Source: Amoebophrya sp. A120
Taxonomy: Eukaryota > Sar > Dinophyceae > Syndiniales > Amoebophryaceae
Direction of reading: 5' to 3'
Length of the DNA: 64,000 bases
Assembly (NCBI GenBank): GCA_905178155.1
Contig: CAJINV010000011.1
Location: 431,914-495,913 of the forward strand
The notes under the pieces were generated by a model. It worked only from the letters and a program-made list of their open reading frames with translations, did no database searches and was not told the DNA's origin. Positions 13,097-25,300 of the stretch are shown here, in pieces. Position 1 is the stretch's first letter. Each line of letters starts with the position of its first letter. The position numbers and the translations under genes were made by a program.

Positions 13097-13960
13097 CGGG
13101 TGCAGACGGTCAAATTTCTCGCCCGATTTTTTGGTAGAAGGTTTATTTTTCGACAGATATTTTCGTATCCGCGCTGCAAACCGAGGTGCGAAAGACCGTG
13201 CCAGCTGAGAAGAATTGTTCTTGTCGTGCGAGGTAATACCAAATATAGCCGCCGGGGCGGAGGTAGTGAGGTCGTGGGCGTTTTCTTGCCGGCCGTCGCC
13301 TTGGCCGCGGCTTTGCTTTTTCTTGGCTCGCCATACCGCCGTGAGTAACGTTAGGCCGCACGGTATGGCGGCCGCTTGATAAACGTCGCAAATTTTGGCA
13401 AATTACCGAAATTCCTTTCCGAAGGCCAGCCCCCATGCTATGGGGCCGATCCAGGTGCCACGGGGGGCGCCCAAAAAGCGAAGAAAAATCGGGCCCATAG
13501 CATGCCGATTGGCTTCGCGCGTCTGGGGTGCTTTTTCTTTTTCGCGTTTTTATTTTTCACGCCAGCGCTTTCACAAAGCTTCCCAGGCTCTGAAACCGGC
13601 GAAAAGGCCGCCGCTTTCGCGGCCGCCAAAAATGCTCCGAAATCGCGGCCGTGCCATGCTGTTTCGCTGTTCTGATTTTGGGCGCGTTTTTTGCGCGCCC
13701 CTTTTTGGGCGCCCCAAATCGCCAGAAACCAAGGCGGTGGGCGCCTCAGAAGGGCGCCCCTTTTGCCGGCTCCCCTGCGTCGTTTTATCAAGTGCGAATC
13801 GATAGTTTTCGACCGGGCTTGTTTGCCGCAAACGCCCCGGCCGCTTGATAAGTGAAAACTTTTTATGCTCAAAAACACTTCCGGCCGCTTGAAAACTGCC
13901 GGTCGTTTTGCTGTCTGGCTGGCAAAAAAACTCCCTGATTAGAACCGTTCGGTGACCTCA
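13097..13960. other. GC-rich spacer with inverted repeats
   Basis: No convincing gene between the two models. It holds a perfect 10-bp inverted repeat (CGCCATACCG at 13329 and its mirror at 13361), three copies of GGCCGCTTGA (near 13369, 13844, 13883), runs of GGGCGCCCC type, and a 10-bp inverted pair TAGTGAGGTC (13264-13273) / mirror (13954-13963) at its outer limits. The reading frame of the downstream gene stays open from 13096 back to about 13405. A GT-AG intron from 13968 (donor GTATGT) to 13327 would join both neighbouring genes in frame. Confidence 0.5.
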
Positions 13961-16196
13961 CTACATACAATTCAAATTTGTCCCGCCGGCACTGCATTTC
14001 TTGCCCCACTCGCCGCGCGCCTCAAGAACACTCGGCGGAACGCCCCAGGCGGTCTGCAATCGTCCAGAGAAGCGGCAGCGATGGTAGTAGATCTGGCGTT
14101 TTTTGCAGTACTCGAACTCCACACCTTGCGCGAACCCCGGGATGCGGTAGACCCCACGGAGGGGAATTTGTTTGTGTTTGACAGCGCCATCGGCTTTTCG
14201 AGTCGGGGCACAAGGAGAACGACTGGAGCTAGTAGTGGGAAAAGCAGATGACCTTCTCATGGTAGACGTGGTTTTTGACGCTTGCTGGTGTCCTCCTCGA
14301 TGAGCTTTGGCTGCAGCCTTCGAAGTCTGTCGCAGAAAAGATCGCGTTTTTAACGCCGTTATTTTTACCGCATAATCATCCCCCGACGTGGTTGTTGCAC
14401 AAAGACCTTGTTCTTCTCCGCTGGGGATACTCTGCACATCCAACCTCTCTTGTTCTGCTCTAATTCGCGCACACAAAGCGGAGCTACCCGATTCCACATT
14501 GCACCACTGCGCCGCCGCTGCCGCTAAGACTTGCAGCCGCGGCGGATTTTCAAAAACGCTGTGCGCCGTGCTGCGACTGCCCAGAAGCACGGACTCGCGC
14601 AACGCGTCCCCCGTCGTGGTCGCGGAGATGGCGTCGTCCGCCATGCGCCGCATGTCCACGGCCAGAAAGGTCATATCCCCGAGCTCCGGCCGCAGCAGGG
14701 AGTCTTTCACGGCTCCGGTCTTCTCCGAAACGACCACGTTTTCCAGGGGCAGCGGAATGCCGTCGCTGTTCCGCTTGAGCCCCTCTACTAAGTCCCGTAG
14801 AACGTTCTTCTGGCCGTAGGTAAAAACCGGGAACTTGCCGTAGCGGTGCGTGTCGATCTGCGGCCCCGTGCGGTTCACGATGTTGTCCCCCGTCTCCTCC
14901 TCTAGCCACCGCCGGTAGCGCGTCTTGTTTTTCTTCCTTCTGTCTCGCCGCTTCCGCCGCTTGCGCGTGGGCCGCTGAAACCAGTGCCAGTTCTTCTCCC
15001 GGGCGGTCAAAGTGTCCCGCTCCATCTTGGACTTCACCACGTCATACTCATCTTCGTCGTCGTCGCGACCAGACCGAAACGGCCGCTGGCCCCGCGCTCC
15101 CCACTTCCGCACCGTCTTTTTGTCGCCTTGGAGTTGTTCCCCCACCCGGCGTATCAAGTGTAAAAATGTCTGGGTCTGGAAGAATTCATGTTTGTCATGC
15201 TTGTCTGGCATGACTCTTAAATCTGTCATGCACGTTAACCAAGAGCTCCGTTTTTCTGTGATGCAGAAGCGTAGTTTGTCATGCAGAATAGGCAACACCT
15301 AGGAGCTCAGAAACTTGTCATGCTGAGCCAGCATTTGTAGCCTCATCATGAGACGCCACCCAGCATCACAAGTTTCCAGACCCAGACATTTTTACTTTTG
15401 ATACGGCGCATGCGGTTCGCGACGCGATCAAAATTTACCCGGTAACGCCGCCCGTCGAGCTCGGCCGCCATCAAATTCTTGCGGCGTATGGATTGTAAAA
15501 ATGTCTGGGTCTGGAAGGTTGGAACTTGTCATGCTAAGTCTGGATAGTGCAGAAATTTGTGTTGCATGATTACCAAAAGGCGTCCACGTGCGAACAAGTG
15601 TAGCTGCAGTTTGTCATGCGGGATAGACATGATCGAGACTTCACAGAACCTGTCATGCTAAGTCCTGCATTGCAGACCTCTTGGGGCATGCAAAATATGC
15701 ATGACAAATTCGCACTCTTCCAGACCCAGACATTTTTACAGTTGATACGGCGCCAGTGCTTGTCAAAAAAAGCAGGTGGACGACCAGGTGATGAAGAAGA
15801 AAAAGTGCTACTAGGGGCAGCTGCTGCAGAGTTGTACAAAGAAGAGCAAAAATTGACGGCGGGAGAAGAATTGTTCCTGCTCGTCGTCCCGGCGGAGTTG
15901 TAATAATTTGTTGGAAAAATTTGCTTACTACAATTTCGCAGATGACCGTCTTCTTCTTCTTCCACAGGAGGCAGCTGCCATTCCAAATCGTCAGCGCGAA
16001 TACTGCTGCTTCCAGTAGTTGTATCACAAAACCCCGGCAAAACTTCCTCTTTGCTGGACATTTTTAACTCTGCGGCCTGTGGGCCAGAAGTCAACCCGTA
16101 GCCCAGGATTTTGCTGCGCATTTCGTTGTCCTGTCGCGCGCGGCGAGCAAGGTTCGTGCGGACAACCTTCTCCCACTCCCAGGCGACAGTCGCCAT
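13961..16196 (-). CDS. Basic hypothetical protein, 570 aa
   Basis: Three exons, 16196-15748, 15486-15404 and 15151-13961, separated by two family A introners. Joined coding length is 1713 nt from ATG to TAG. Across the junctions the protein reads HWRRKNLMAAELDG and then NRMRRVGEQLQGDKK with no stop. The N-terminal third is Ser-rich. A strongly basic stretch (RKRRKRRDRRKKNKTR) in exon 3 could be a nuclear localisation signal. The C-terminus is aromatic- and Arg-rich (GVYRIPGFAQGVEFEY and RQIYYHRCRF); it faintly recalls AP2-type folds, but I cannot support that. The stop codon lies in an inverted-repeat arm shared with the spacer, so the gene may instead continue into the giant gene to the left. 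Function unknown. Confidence 0.7.
15152..15403. mobile_element. Introner, family A
   Basis: 252 bp. Ends TATC...GATA, 5-bp repeat cggcg. Over its whole length it closely matches the copy at 44852-45103 in the same orientation, which marks both as recent; 25671-25891 is a more distant relative. Confidence 0.94.
15487..15747. mobile_element. Introner, family A
   Basis: 261 bp. Ends TATG...GATA, 5-bp repeat cggcg, the same target as its neighbour 83 nt away. The interior belongs to the subgroup of 19594-19850 and 53942-54203. Confidence 0.93.
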
Positions 16197-16291
16197 CCTC
16201 GTCTTATCGCGCTGGGCATCCTGTGGTTTTATTTTGTTTCAACAATAGCAATAGGCCCGGGCGGCGAGAAGCACTTGGAACATGTTGAAGC

Positions 16292-17499
16292 TTATATTTT
16301 CTGAAAAAATATTAAACAAGGCCCGAGTTCCACAGTGGGAGCCCAAAAAAAAAATTTTACCTCCTTACTCATCCACCAAAGATCTTGGCTAACATTTTTT
16401 GGTGGAAGCCACAACGGCACTAATCTTTTCCCCCGTCTCGTCCGACTCCGATATGGATTGCAAATATGTCTGGGTCTGGGAGAATACACACTTGTGATGC
16501 GCATTTCAGGACACAGAAAAATCTCTTATGCATAGATAGCAGAAGCTGCCCACTTTCTGCCACCAAAATGGGCGATTTGTCATGCGTATTCGGCATTGCG
16601 GAAGCTTCTCGAAACCTGTGATGCTAGAGCTCCCATGCCAGACCTTCTGTGTTATGCAAAAACAGCATGACTCTTCCAGGCCCAGACATTTTTGCATTTC
16701 ATATCCGAAACAAGTCTTTCGCACGTCCCAGGCGTTTCTTCAACGGTCCGTTTACCCACTTTTCGCTGGGCCGCTTCTTCGGGTGGAACTTGCTGAGGTC
16801 TGCTTTTTTTGGTATTCGCAGTGCGGAGAGAGGCGCGTTGCGCACTCGGTGCAGCGGATTATCGGCGATCAACTTCCTCGTGTCCTCCGTGAGAATCCGC
16901 AAACGCGGCTCCGGAGGAGACCGGGGGCAAGAAGGAGCAACGAGTTCCTTATTCTGCTCGCTCTGGAGGTGGTCCCCTGTCGGAGCAGCTTCTACGGGTG
17001 TTGAAATAACCGGCTTGCTGCGTGGAGGTTCTGCCTTGTTTTCTACTCCCGCCTGGGTTGAAGCACTTGAACTACCACCGTTGCTAGCTTTATGCGTAGT
17101 AGTTGACGAGCTTGTTTTCCCTGCTCTTACGACATCTGCCTCGATTTTCTTTTGCAAGCATGCCTCGTTGTACTTCTTCAGTGCCGCTTTCGCCAGCTTG
17201 TTCGGTGATTTGATTTTTGCGTCCCCTGCGCGCAACGCTTCGTCCATAACCAACTTGTCAACCCGGTGGGAATTCTGGATGGGGTCAACATTCTCTTTCC
17301 CCTTGCGCAGGAGCAGGATCGTGTAGAAAGAACTCTTCTTGGGATCATGCTGTTGCTCCCGATTCTCCTCGTCCTGGTAGTCTGTCACTGCCTGGACGAC
17401 GCCGATGAGCTCTTTGGTGGTATCCCCAGCGCGGAAGAACTTCACCGTGTCCCCGACACGCAGGACAGTGCGCGTCGGCTTCATCCACGAAAATGTCAT
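16292..17499 (-). CDS. Hypothetical protein, about 316 aa
   Basis: Two exons, 17499-16704 and 16451-16292, around a family A introner. Joined length is 951 nt, ATG to TAA. The junction reads KDLFR then SRTRRGKRL. The N-terminal 90 residues (VLRVGDTVKFFRAGD, then ELIGVVQAVTDYQ) look like a small beta-rich, KOW- or Tudor-like module, but I do not recognise a family. The rest is charged and Ser-rich. A possible 60-nt GT-AG intron (16301-16360, donor GTAAAA, acceptor TTTTTTCAG) lies near the end; it is a multiple of three, so the frame cannot decide whether it is removed (296 aa) or kept. The gap to the next gene is only 95 bp. Confidence 0.7.
16452..16703. mobile_element. Introner, family A
   Basis: 252 bp. 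Left end GTCTGGGTCTGGGAG, right end CTTCCAGGCCCAGAC, TATG...CATA, 5-bp repeat tccga. The interior is the inverse of 1165-1428. Confidence 0.92.
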
Positions 17500-18886
17500 G
17501 TGGTGAAAGACGCTTCACAAGCAACTCTTCCTGCAGGTTTGAGTCGAACCGTAGTTCTTCTGGCAGCTACTGCACACAAATGTGCTGCCAGGTCGTGGTT
17601 GTACTACTCGTTCCGTTCTTTTAGCGACGCACCGTCCACCTCCCATGCGGCGCAGACGCCACACAGTCCAGCTACGGCTCGCTCAAGGAGTACCGTCTGA
17701 TTTTGGTCGGGGGTTCCGATACGTTTCATTATTGGGGGGGTACTTATTTTCATGGGTACTATGGGTAGTGCAACATGTATGACATTATGTCAAAAAAATA
17801 TGTTATGCTGATAACCCGCTCGCGTCTGGGTTGTTCTCGGAAGAAAACTAAGTATCCTAGTGCTTCCTTTTCTTCCTCCACTATGGAAATGGGGTGTGTT
17901 CAGACGTTTGAGCGGTACTCAACAATACAGATACCTTTGTTTACGACATGCACTTCACATGTAAAAAGAAGAGAGCTGATTTTGTGTGGGACACGAATGT
18001 CTTCGATCTGAAGTTTCTGCGTACTTACGCAAATATCACACACGTTTTTCTTTTTCGAAAAGACTCCGAGGACCAGGCCGCACGGCAAAAATGACACAGA
18101 CTGCTACGTGTGTTGATCCTGTTGGAACAAGAAGCTGCTGTCTGATCCTGGTGATGATCTTCAAGCATAGATTGCTCCTGAGGTGGTCGAAGAGCTTTTT
18201 ATTCCGGTGTTTTTGAAGAAGAAAACACTTTGCTGGAAGACAAAAACAATGCGACCACGGCCACGCTGCGGAGAATACTTTCAGAGAAGGGAATGACATG
18301 AAGATCTTCTGGTTCTTCGTGAAACTGAAATCGCTAGAATTACACTTCACTGCGGAATGAAAGTGAATGACCAAAAGCAGCACAAGAAGATTGCTGCCGT
18401 TATAAACTGGGCCTGGCACGAGATAGCACAGTAGACACATCAATGTTTATTTCGACGGCACAGTCATGGATCATCAGCATCGGGATCTTGCTTTACTGAA
18501 TTTGACGCAGGGAAAGATATCTTGGCGAAACAAATCGGTCAGACGGAAATTTTCTTCGCGGCTACTTTCTGCATCTCAGCTCTTTACGAACCTAGAATCT
18601 CTACTGTGAGCCATCCGTCGAAAAACTATATGCCGGAAAGCACACAACTTTCAAAGTCGGTGGCTGAAAGGATCTCATCGCTGTTACCACTTATACACCA
18701 TTTCATGGAAAAGTCTGCTGCAGTGAAATTCGTCTAATGTTTTTTCGCCGTACGGCACACAGCGGATCGACTTCGCGTCCATTCGCACAGAATCCTTTTG
18801 AACAAAGTACGCTTCACATCGTGGTCGTGCAATGCATGTGCATGATCGACTCAGAAACAAATTTCAATGAAAACTGGACCTCATAC
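17500..18886. other. Intergenic, no gene seen
   Basis: 1.4 kb. Only short open frames without introners, splice signals or recognisable protein. Long poly-T/poly-G stretches near 17700-17760. It probably contains the 5' flank of the gene ending at 17499 and the 3' flank of the FkbM gene. Confidence 0.5.
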
Positions 18887-20627
18887 TTATCTGCTCCCGC
18901 CACTGTACTTGCTCGGCGGTAGAAACACCAGGTCCTGCGTTTTCGCCACGGTTCGGTAATCCGGCGTGCAGGAATACTGCAAATTCTGCGTCAAGAAGTC
19001 AAACATCTCCAGCTCTGCGTCCCTCTGCGGGTGATCGCGCACCCCCCAACCAAATTCCACCATCAAGACCGGCATGTTAACCATTTGCGATGTTGCACCA
19101 GAGCCCTGCTCGTCACTCGCTTGTTTTCTGGCCAGGTCGAATCCGCGTTGCAGCCAATTTCGCATCCCGCGCAGCACCTTGTATTCAGCTCCCTCCGTGT
19201 CGATCTTGATCAGCGCTGGCAGATGATTACGCATTTTTACGGAGGTAGACGCTCCTGCCGAGGACGATGATGATGATGATGATGATGATGATATCATTCC
19301 ATCCTCACCTCCCCCGTGGTCATTAAGTCCCAACGCCGCCTGCACATGGTGATCGTCCAGCCGGATTTGCTTCACCTTTACCTCCCGCATGCGTTGCCCT
19401 TTTGTTTGCTCCTGCACCATCGTGTTCCAACCGAGGTTGCCGTCGCTGGCTACGAACAGACTGGTCTCGCCGGTTTCGTCGGACACACAAGCAGGCACCA
19501 CGTGCAGATTCTTGTCGAACCGCCGGGAGTCGCGGATATACGCGGCGTACTCCGGCACGCACTCGAAGGCGAGGATCCGGCAGGTGGGGCACATATGCAT
19601 TGCAAATATGTCTGGGTCTGGAACGCTGGAACTTGTCATGCTAATTCTGGATAGTGCAAAAATCTGTGTTGCGTGATTTGCAAAAGCTGCCAACTTTTGA
19701 CCAAGTTGAGAGGCAGTTTCTAATGCAGGCGAGGCATGGTAGAGGTCGCGCAGAATCTGTCATGCTAAATCATATATGGCAGACATCATGTCATGGGTCA
19801 TGAAAAACCTGCATGACAAGTTTACACCCTTCCAGTATTTGCAGTGGATAGCACATGGCACGGATCCGCCCGGTGAACGCGCCGGCGTTCGCGCCGATGT
19901 CTAAAACTAGTGGCGGCTGCTGGTCCTCGTGTGGAGTTGTGCCACGACGATTATGATAGGGCGAATTATTTCTACTATTCACCTGTTGCAATGCTCGAAA
20001 CACAGCGTTGGGAATCTCCGGCAGCATGGCGGAAATTTGTCGATACCAACCATCCAGCTGGTATCTGCGGTTTTGGTCCAACGATGGCGCGGCAGCTGGA
20101 GAGAGAATCAGTGGCTCAAAGACGACCTCAGGCCGCGCGTGTGCAGGCCGTGAAGGCGGAGTAGCAATGTTAAATTGGTTCGATCTAGTCGTTGTTGCTG
20201 TCGTGAGAACTACATCTGTCGCAATGCTCTGTTCCACTTTCTTCGTTTCCGGAATTTTAACTGGTAGAGGAGGTGATGGTTCCGTACTGGTGCTGTCGCT
20301 CAACGCTGAGGTAGAAGTTCTGGAATTATGTTCTGGCGCCAGAAGATCTTCTGGATTTCTTTGACTCGTCGTTGCTCCGCGTGCAGAGGTCGACGGTGAC
20401 CCTCGAATATTAACTTCTTCACGTCGATTCCAACGCTTTTTTTGCCGTCGCACACGATACACAACCCGGGCGGAACGGGCCACGTCCTGACCTTCTGGGT
20501 GCGCCAGCTTGTTGTCCAAATTATCCGTCGCAACACGACCCATTAGACTGCGGACGTTGCCATATTGAGGGTGGCGCACACCGATGTAAGAAAGCACGAG
20601 GGACACGAGGAGAAACGGAGACAACAT
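18887..20627 (-). CDS. FkbM-family methyltransferase, membrane-anchored
   Basis: Two exons, 20627-19851 and 19593-18887, split by a family A introner; 1479 nt, 492 aa, ATG to TAA. The first residues (MLSPFLLVSLVLSYIGV) form a signal anchor, so the enzyme probably faces the Golgi or ER lumen. A Ser/Thr/Pro-rich stalk follows. The catalytic domain starts near residue 235 with the SAM-binding loop LVLDIGANAGAF and continues in exon 2 with ILAFECVPEYAAY (acidic ribose-binding position) and the family signature IKIDTEGAEYKVLRGM. The introner sits just after the SAM loop; the junction RAMCPTCRILAFE is continuous. An 11-residue Ser run comes from a GAT microsatellite at about 19264-19294. FkbM enzymes O-methylate sugars or other small substrates; the neighbouring glycosyltransferase gene makes a glycan substrate plausible (inference). 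Confidence 0.85.
19594..19850. mobile_element. Introner, family A
   Basis: 257 bp. Left end intact, right end partly eroded (CTTCCAGTATTTGC); TATG...GATA; 5-bp repeat gcaca. It interrupts the FkbM methyltransferase between the SAM-binding loop and the next strand. Confidence 0.9.
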
Positions 20628-22350
20628 CTTTCTTACTTTGGACAAAGCAAAACTTGTGTGAAGTTGTGCTGCACTTGTTCTCTCTTCTGTACACGCGTGC
20701 TGCTGATGTCGGGAAAACAAGTAAAACTAGAAACCGACAGATTGGTATAGCGCCGTTGTAACAGCGAAAAATTTGAAAAAGTGCTCGTTTTCCTTTACAG
20801 TTCGAGACGAATCACGGCGGCACGCTCGATTTTTTGTCTATTAAATTGACATGAAAAATACTACCTTGCGTGCGCTCGTCACAGTCGCAAAATTTTGAAA
20901 AAAAAGCGAGCATACTGTCGTGTTTCGTGACGAACTCGAAAGAAACTAACAACGAAATATGTGTTTCAAATGATTTTCGAATACCGAGGGTACGGTGGAA
21001 ATGCGTGCTTGGAAATACATCACGATGGTGTGCTTCAAATTGAAAAAAACTATGATTTTGTCAAAACTATGATTTTTAATTTTCCGACAATTTACAGACA
21101 CGACGAAACAAATTTCGCAGTTTCCACGCACGGCTATTTTCACGAACTAAAAAAGTGATATATGCGCTGTCGCTTTTTCTCTCAGTACTAGTTGCATTTG
21201 CGTTCGACGAAGTTTCGCGTTGTACCACTGGGCTCCTCCACCTAAAGCTTAAACACTTTTCAGACAGCTCCCAGCGGGCGGTCCCGCGACGTGGGCCAAG
21301 TGCAAGTATCCTCAAGCGACTGGTGAACATCGTACATCGTGCAGCGGCGGAACTGCATGGCAGTTTCTCCTCGCGACTGAGAAACCGGAACTGAGGTGAA
21401 AAATAGTGATTTACTAGAGCATCGCACTAGAGTGGTTAGATAATTACCCAGTGGCCGTTTTCGCACTAGACCCGATGAGAAAGTGAGAAGCAAAAAAAAC
21501 TTTCGACGCGAGACATCATCAACGAGAAACTGCAGCTTGCTCATCCAAATCCAAAATCCAAATGCAGCTTCGCCCAGTCAAACACAACCACGACAAGCAG
21601 TAGTTGCTCCGTGCTCTACTCATTTTCTTGCTGCCTGCTGCTAAGCTTCAAACGAGCAGAAGAAAGTACTATATACAATATCCCAGAGAGGACTTTGAAG
21701 TTTGCATTGGTGCTTCATCATACACTTCTACTTGTTTTTTTGGTGCTTTCTTTCTTTCCGTGCCCGGGCATGGCATCAAAGGTTCAAGGCCCTAGAAAAT
21801 CCATCGTGATCAAGCCACTTTTGGTACTTTACTGTGTATCATACAACTACGCTGGTGCTTCAACATCATACAATTCTACTTGTTTTTTTGGTGCTTCATC
21901 GTGATCATACAACTACGCCCACTCAGTCAAGAGGCTTATCATCTTTGTCTTTAATTGTAATACTAGAAGTATAGTATGGTTTATGGAAATTTTGCAGGAG
22001 GCACAAGACCGACGGTCGAGTGTCAACTATCGAAGTTGACATTTTTTTGTGAGCCCGTGTAAACATTTTTTGTGAATCAAAATGACTGCTCTAGATGCCA
22101 AGTCACGGCCTAAATATGATGACGACGATCATGCAAGAGGATTGCTCTGATATAGCGTGATCGCCGCGATCAACATACTTAGCAGGCTATGAATAACAAA
22201 TAAGGAAACAAATGAAAATGAACTTTTTTGAAGAGCACAAAGTCAATAAAAAAAAACAATCGAAGCTATAACTTAAATTTCCATTACTCTACGTTTATGT
22301 GGTGTTGTCTTTGATGAATAACTCAATCGTACTGGTGAGCAGCAGCTTCC
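20628..22350. other. Intergenic with dispersed repeat
   Basis: 1.7 kb, AT-richer than the genes. Contains one copy of a dispersed repeat (21161-21300), a local direct repeat around CTTGTTTTTTTGGTGCTT (about 21720-21900), and no supported gene. It is the upstream flank of the FkbM gene. Confidence 0.5.
21161..21300 (+). repeat. Dispersed intergenic repeat, copy 1
   Basis: About 140 bp, sharing TATGCGCTG, then AGTACTAGTTGCATTTGCG and TTCGACGAAG, an ACTGGGC core and AAACACTTTTCAGACAGC with the copy at 31350-31495; the second half also recurs at 30733-30792. All three copies have the same orientation and lie outside coding sequence. Confidence 0.8.
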
Positions 22351-25300
22351 TCATTGACCATCCTGTATGGCTTCCTATGCACTGCAAAAGTATCGTACTC
22401 GTCGTACTAATTGCAGTACATCTGTGGTTCTTTCTTAGCATAATTCAGCATGACAAATTTTACTTTTATTTCCTTTATGGAAAAATTGTATATGCTATTC
22501 CTACTGAGTAGTACGATACTTTTGCTGCACAGGATACTTCCAACGTGACCGCAATTGCATCGCTCGAGGAGTCGGCGTCCGACCAACGCGTGAGGAACTA
22601 TCGACTGCAAATATGTCTGGGTCTGGGAACTTGTGATGCAAGGAGGGGGATAGGGAGCGTACTGTCATGCGCTGCCAAGCAGGGAGCGCACTGTCATGTG
22701 CTGCCAAGCATGACAAGTTTTTCCATGGTTCTCAGTTGCGTACTCCGCATGAGAAACAGCGTTTTTGCATGACAGGCAAGAGGAGATCTTCATTGCGACC
22801 ACGCACTCCAGCCTTGTTCAGAGTCATGCGCATGCCACGCAAGCATGACAAATTAATTATTTCGCGGCAATCTCCCAGACCCAGACAGATTTGCATTCGA
22901 TAGGAACCTCGTCCGCGCAATCCGTCCGGCGGCCTGCAGTTCTTTGACTGTGTCCGCGCCTATCGCGCGCAGGAACTCGACCACGGTGGTGGAAGAGGAA
23001 CCTGGCGCCAGCAAAGAACCTGGCGCCAGCACAGAAAAGTCCTTCCAGTTATAATTTCCCAGGTGCCACCGCCACAGCTTCTGCTGCTTCTCGGACGAAA
23101 GCACTGGAATACACCCCAGCGCCAAGCTGTCCAGCATACCCTTGCGAGAGGGAGTGTCTCCCTCCGGCTGCAGGCAGAACGTGGAACGGAGCATGGCTTT
23201 GACCAACCCTGGGAGCATGCCTTCCACCGTGGGATCCACCGCAACGCAATCGTCGCTGTGGTCCCTGCACTGTGCATTCCAGAGGTCGCGGACGCCCGCA
23301 GCGGCATGGCCAGGAGCCCGTTTTCCAAGTGCGGCCATGACCAGAGAAGGGCGGCCGGTTTGCTGCGTTGCGTCGACGATGGTGAACAGGTGATCCAGTT
23401 GCGTATTGGTCAAACCGGCGCCAAGGGTCGGATACGGAATAGCACGCTCCGGCCGATTCCCCCCGAGAGCATATTCGTCTTCCAGGGCCAGCTTTCTGAT
23501 TTTCTGAATCAGCGGCTCGTCGCTTTTCCAAAAATCGCAGACATCATCGCCGGAAAGCCCCCCGACTCGCGGAGACATCAGAAAGTGCTGGCGCGCCGTA
23601 TTATCCGACAAGTAGGGGAGAGCCCTCAAAACTTCCGCTGCGGTTGGGCACTCGGCCGGGTCGGGCTTGTAATTCTCACGCCAGATAGGCACGAAAAAAA
23701 CATCGGCGTGTGTAGCATCAGCCACTTGGCAAGCCGTGCGCGTCAGGCGCGACTGGAAGATGCGGCCCATGCGAAACTGGTCAGTGCTGCGAAGCGTCAC
23801 TTTCGTCGTTTCTTGCAGCGGGACGAGTGCAGCGTCGATCGTGACTGAGAACTCCGGACCAAAAACACAATCGCGTTCCCCGGCCGAGCCAGACGGATGC
23901 GCTCTTTCGCAGTAAGCGTCCTCCCGCCAAACGATCGTACGCCCATTCGGCAACTGCACCTTGTCCGGAAGATATCCAAGAAGAAAACTGTGTTAGTGTA
24001 ACTTTCTTTGGTTGACAGCATTACAAATTTGCTCTACATGACAGAGAAAACCTGTCATGCGTGGGTTGTAAGGGAAAATACACAGGAAAAGAGGACTTCA
24101 TGGGTGTCTGGCATGACACGTGTAACTCTGTTGCATGTTCTGCATTACAGAGTTACACTTACACAGTTTTTTTCTTGCATAGAAGAGGATAGACATACAC
24201 TTTCGGTGCCTCGGGTGGGCAAGTTGGGCGGCTAGAATCAGTTTTCTCAAATGCAAAAATGTCAGGAACTAAAACAGTGCCAGACTTGTCACGCAGGTTC
24301 TCCATGACCCATGAGGTCTGGTATGTAGGACATAGCTTGACAGATTCATCTGTGAGAGTTCTATCATGCGGCCTATCCTGCTGCATGAGAAACTGCCTCT
24401 GGATTTTTAGGTCAAAAGTGGACAGCTTGTGGTAATCATGCAACACAGATTTTTACATGATTCAGATTTAGCATGACAATTTCCTTTGTTCCAGACCCAG
24501 ACATTTTTGCATTTGATAAGTTTGCCGCGCGGCCTGCATCTGCACAGGATACGGCTCTGTAGCTGGCAAGAGTTGAGGAAGTTGTCGGTCTTCTCTTTTG
24601 TAAGCGGGAAAAAGAGGAGCGGGAAGTACAACTTCAGCATCTTCACTTTTGTAAAAACCCCGGTTGTTCCACATTTCCACGTAGTTGGTACCGCGGAGCT
24701 CTCGCACTCGCTTGCTGCCATTCCCTGCAAATAACCCGTCCCTCCTGTTGGTGCACTTCCATCCTTCCCCGGCGCCTCCCTTCCAGACCTTCTTTACGAG
24801 CTGAAGGCTGGCCTTCTGCTATCAAAAGGAAAAATTTCCCCTCCCCCCATCGAAAACGTGGACCACAAGGAAGGCTGTGCCGCTGATTTGTCGTGCACGG
24901 CGCAAATGCCTCTGCATTGCATACTTACTTGGGAAGCAAAAGCGAGGCGACACACTGAGCAGGCCATATGACCCCATTCCATATTATGTAAAAATGCGTT
25001 TTAGCCTACAGCAGCAACGTACTTCACGCGAAAGAGCTAGACATCTTTCAAGGAACCCAAACAGGCCTAGCATGCACCTCCACTTCGTTTATTCTGCAAG
25101 ACAATTTTTTTCGTTTATTCTGCATTGAGCTGATTTGTGGCCACAAATCTGCATCACAGATTTCCATTTTGATGAAAGGAGGGCGGATTTTTGCTGTTGA
25201 TATCTGCACTGGATCATGATCGAAGTCTCCGCTCTTGAATTTCTGCGCGTCGCCGCGATTCGCGAACCAGGTATTAGTGTTAATGTCAAACAGGATAAAG

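Noticed and set aside
13438-13878. 146-aa minus-strand open frame in the spacer
   Set aside because: Lies in repetitive GC-rich DNA, low-complexity Lys/Ala content, overlapping frames equally open; no protein signal.
13929-13963. Introner ends at the TAGTGAGGTC inverted pair
   Set aside because: No 5-bp target duplication and no TATS/SATA ends; removal does not restore a frame by the introner rule.
18036-18443. 135-aa minus-strand open frame
   Set aside because: H-, F- and C-rich sequence without a recognisable pattern, in AT-rich spacer; its length is not remarkable.
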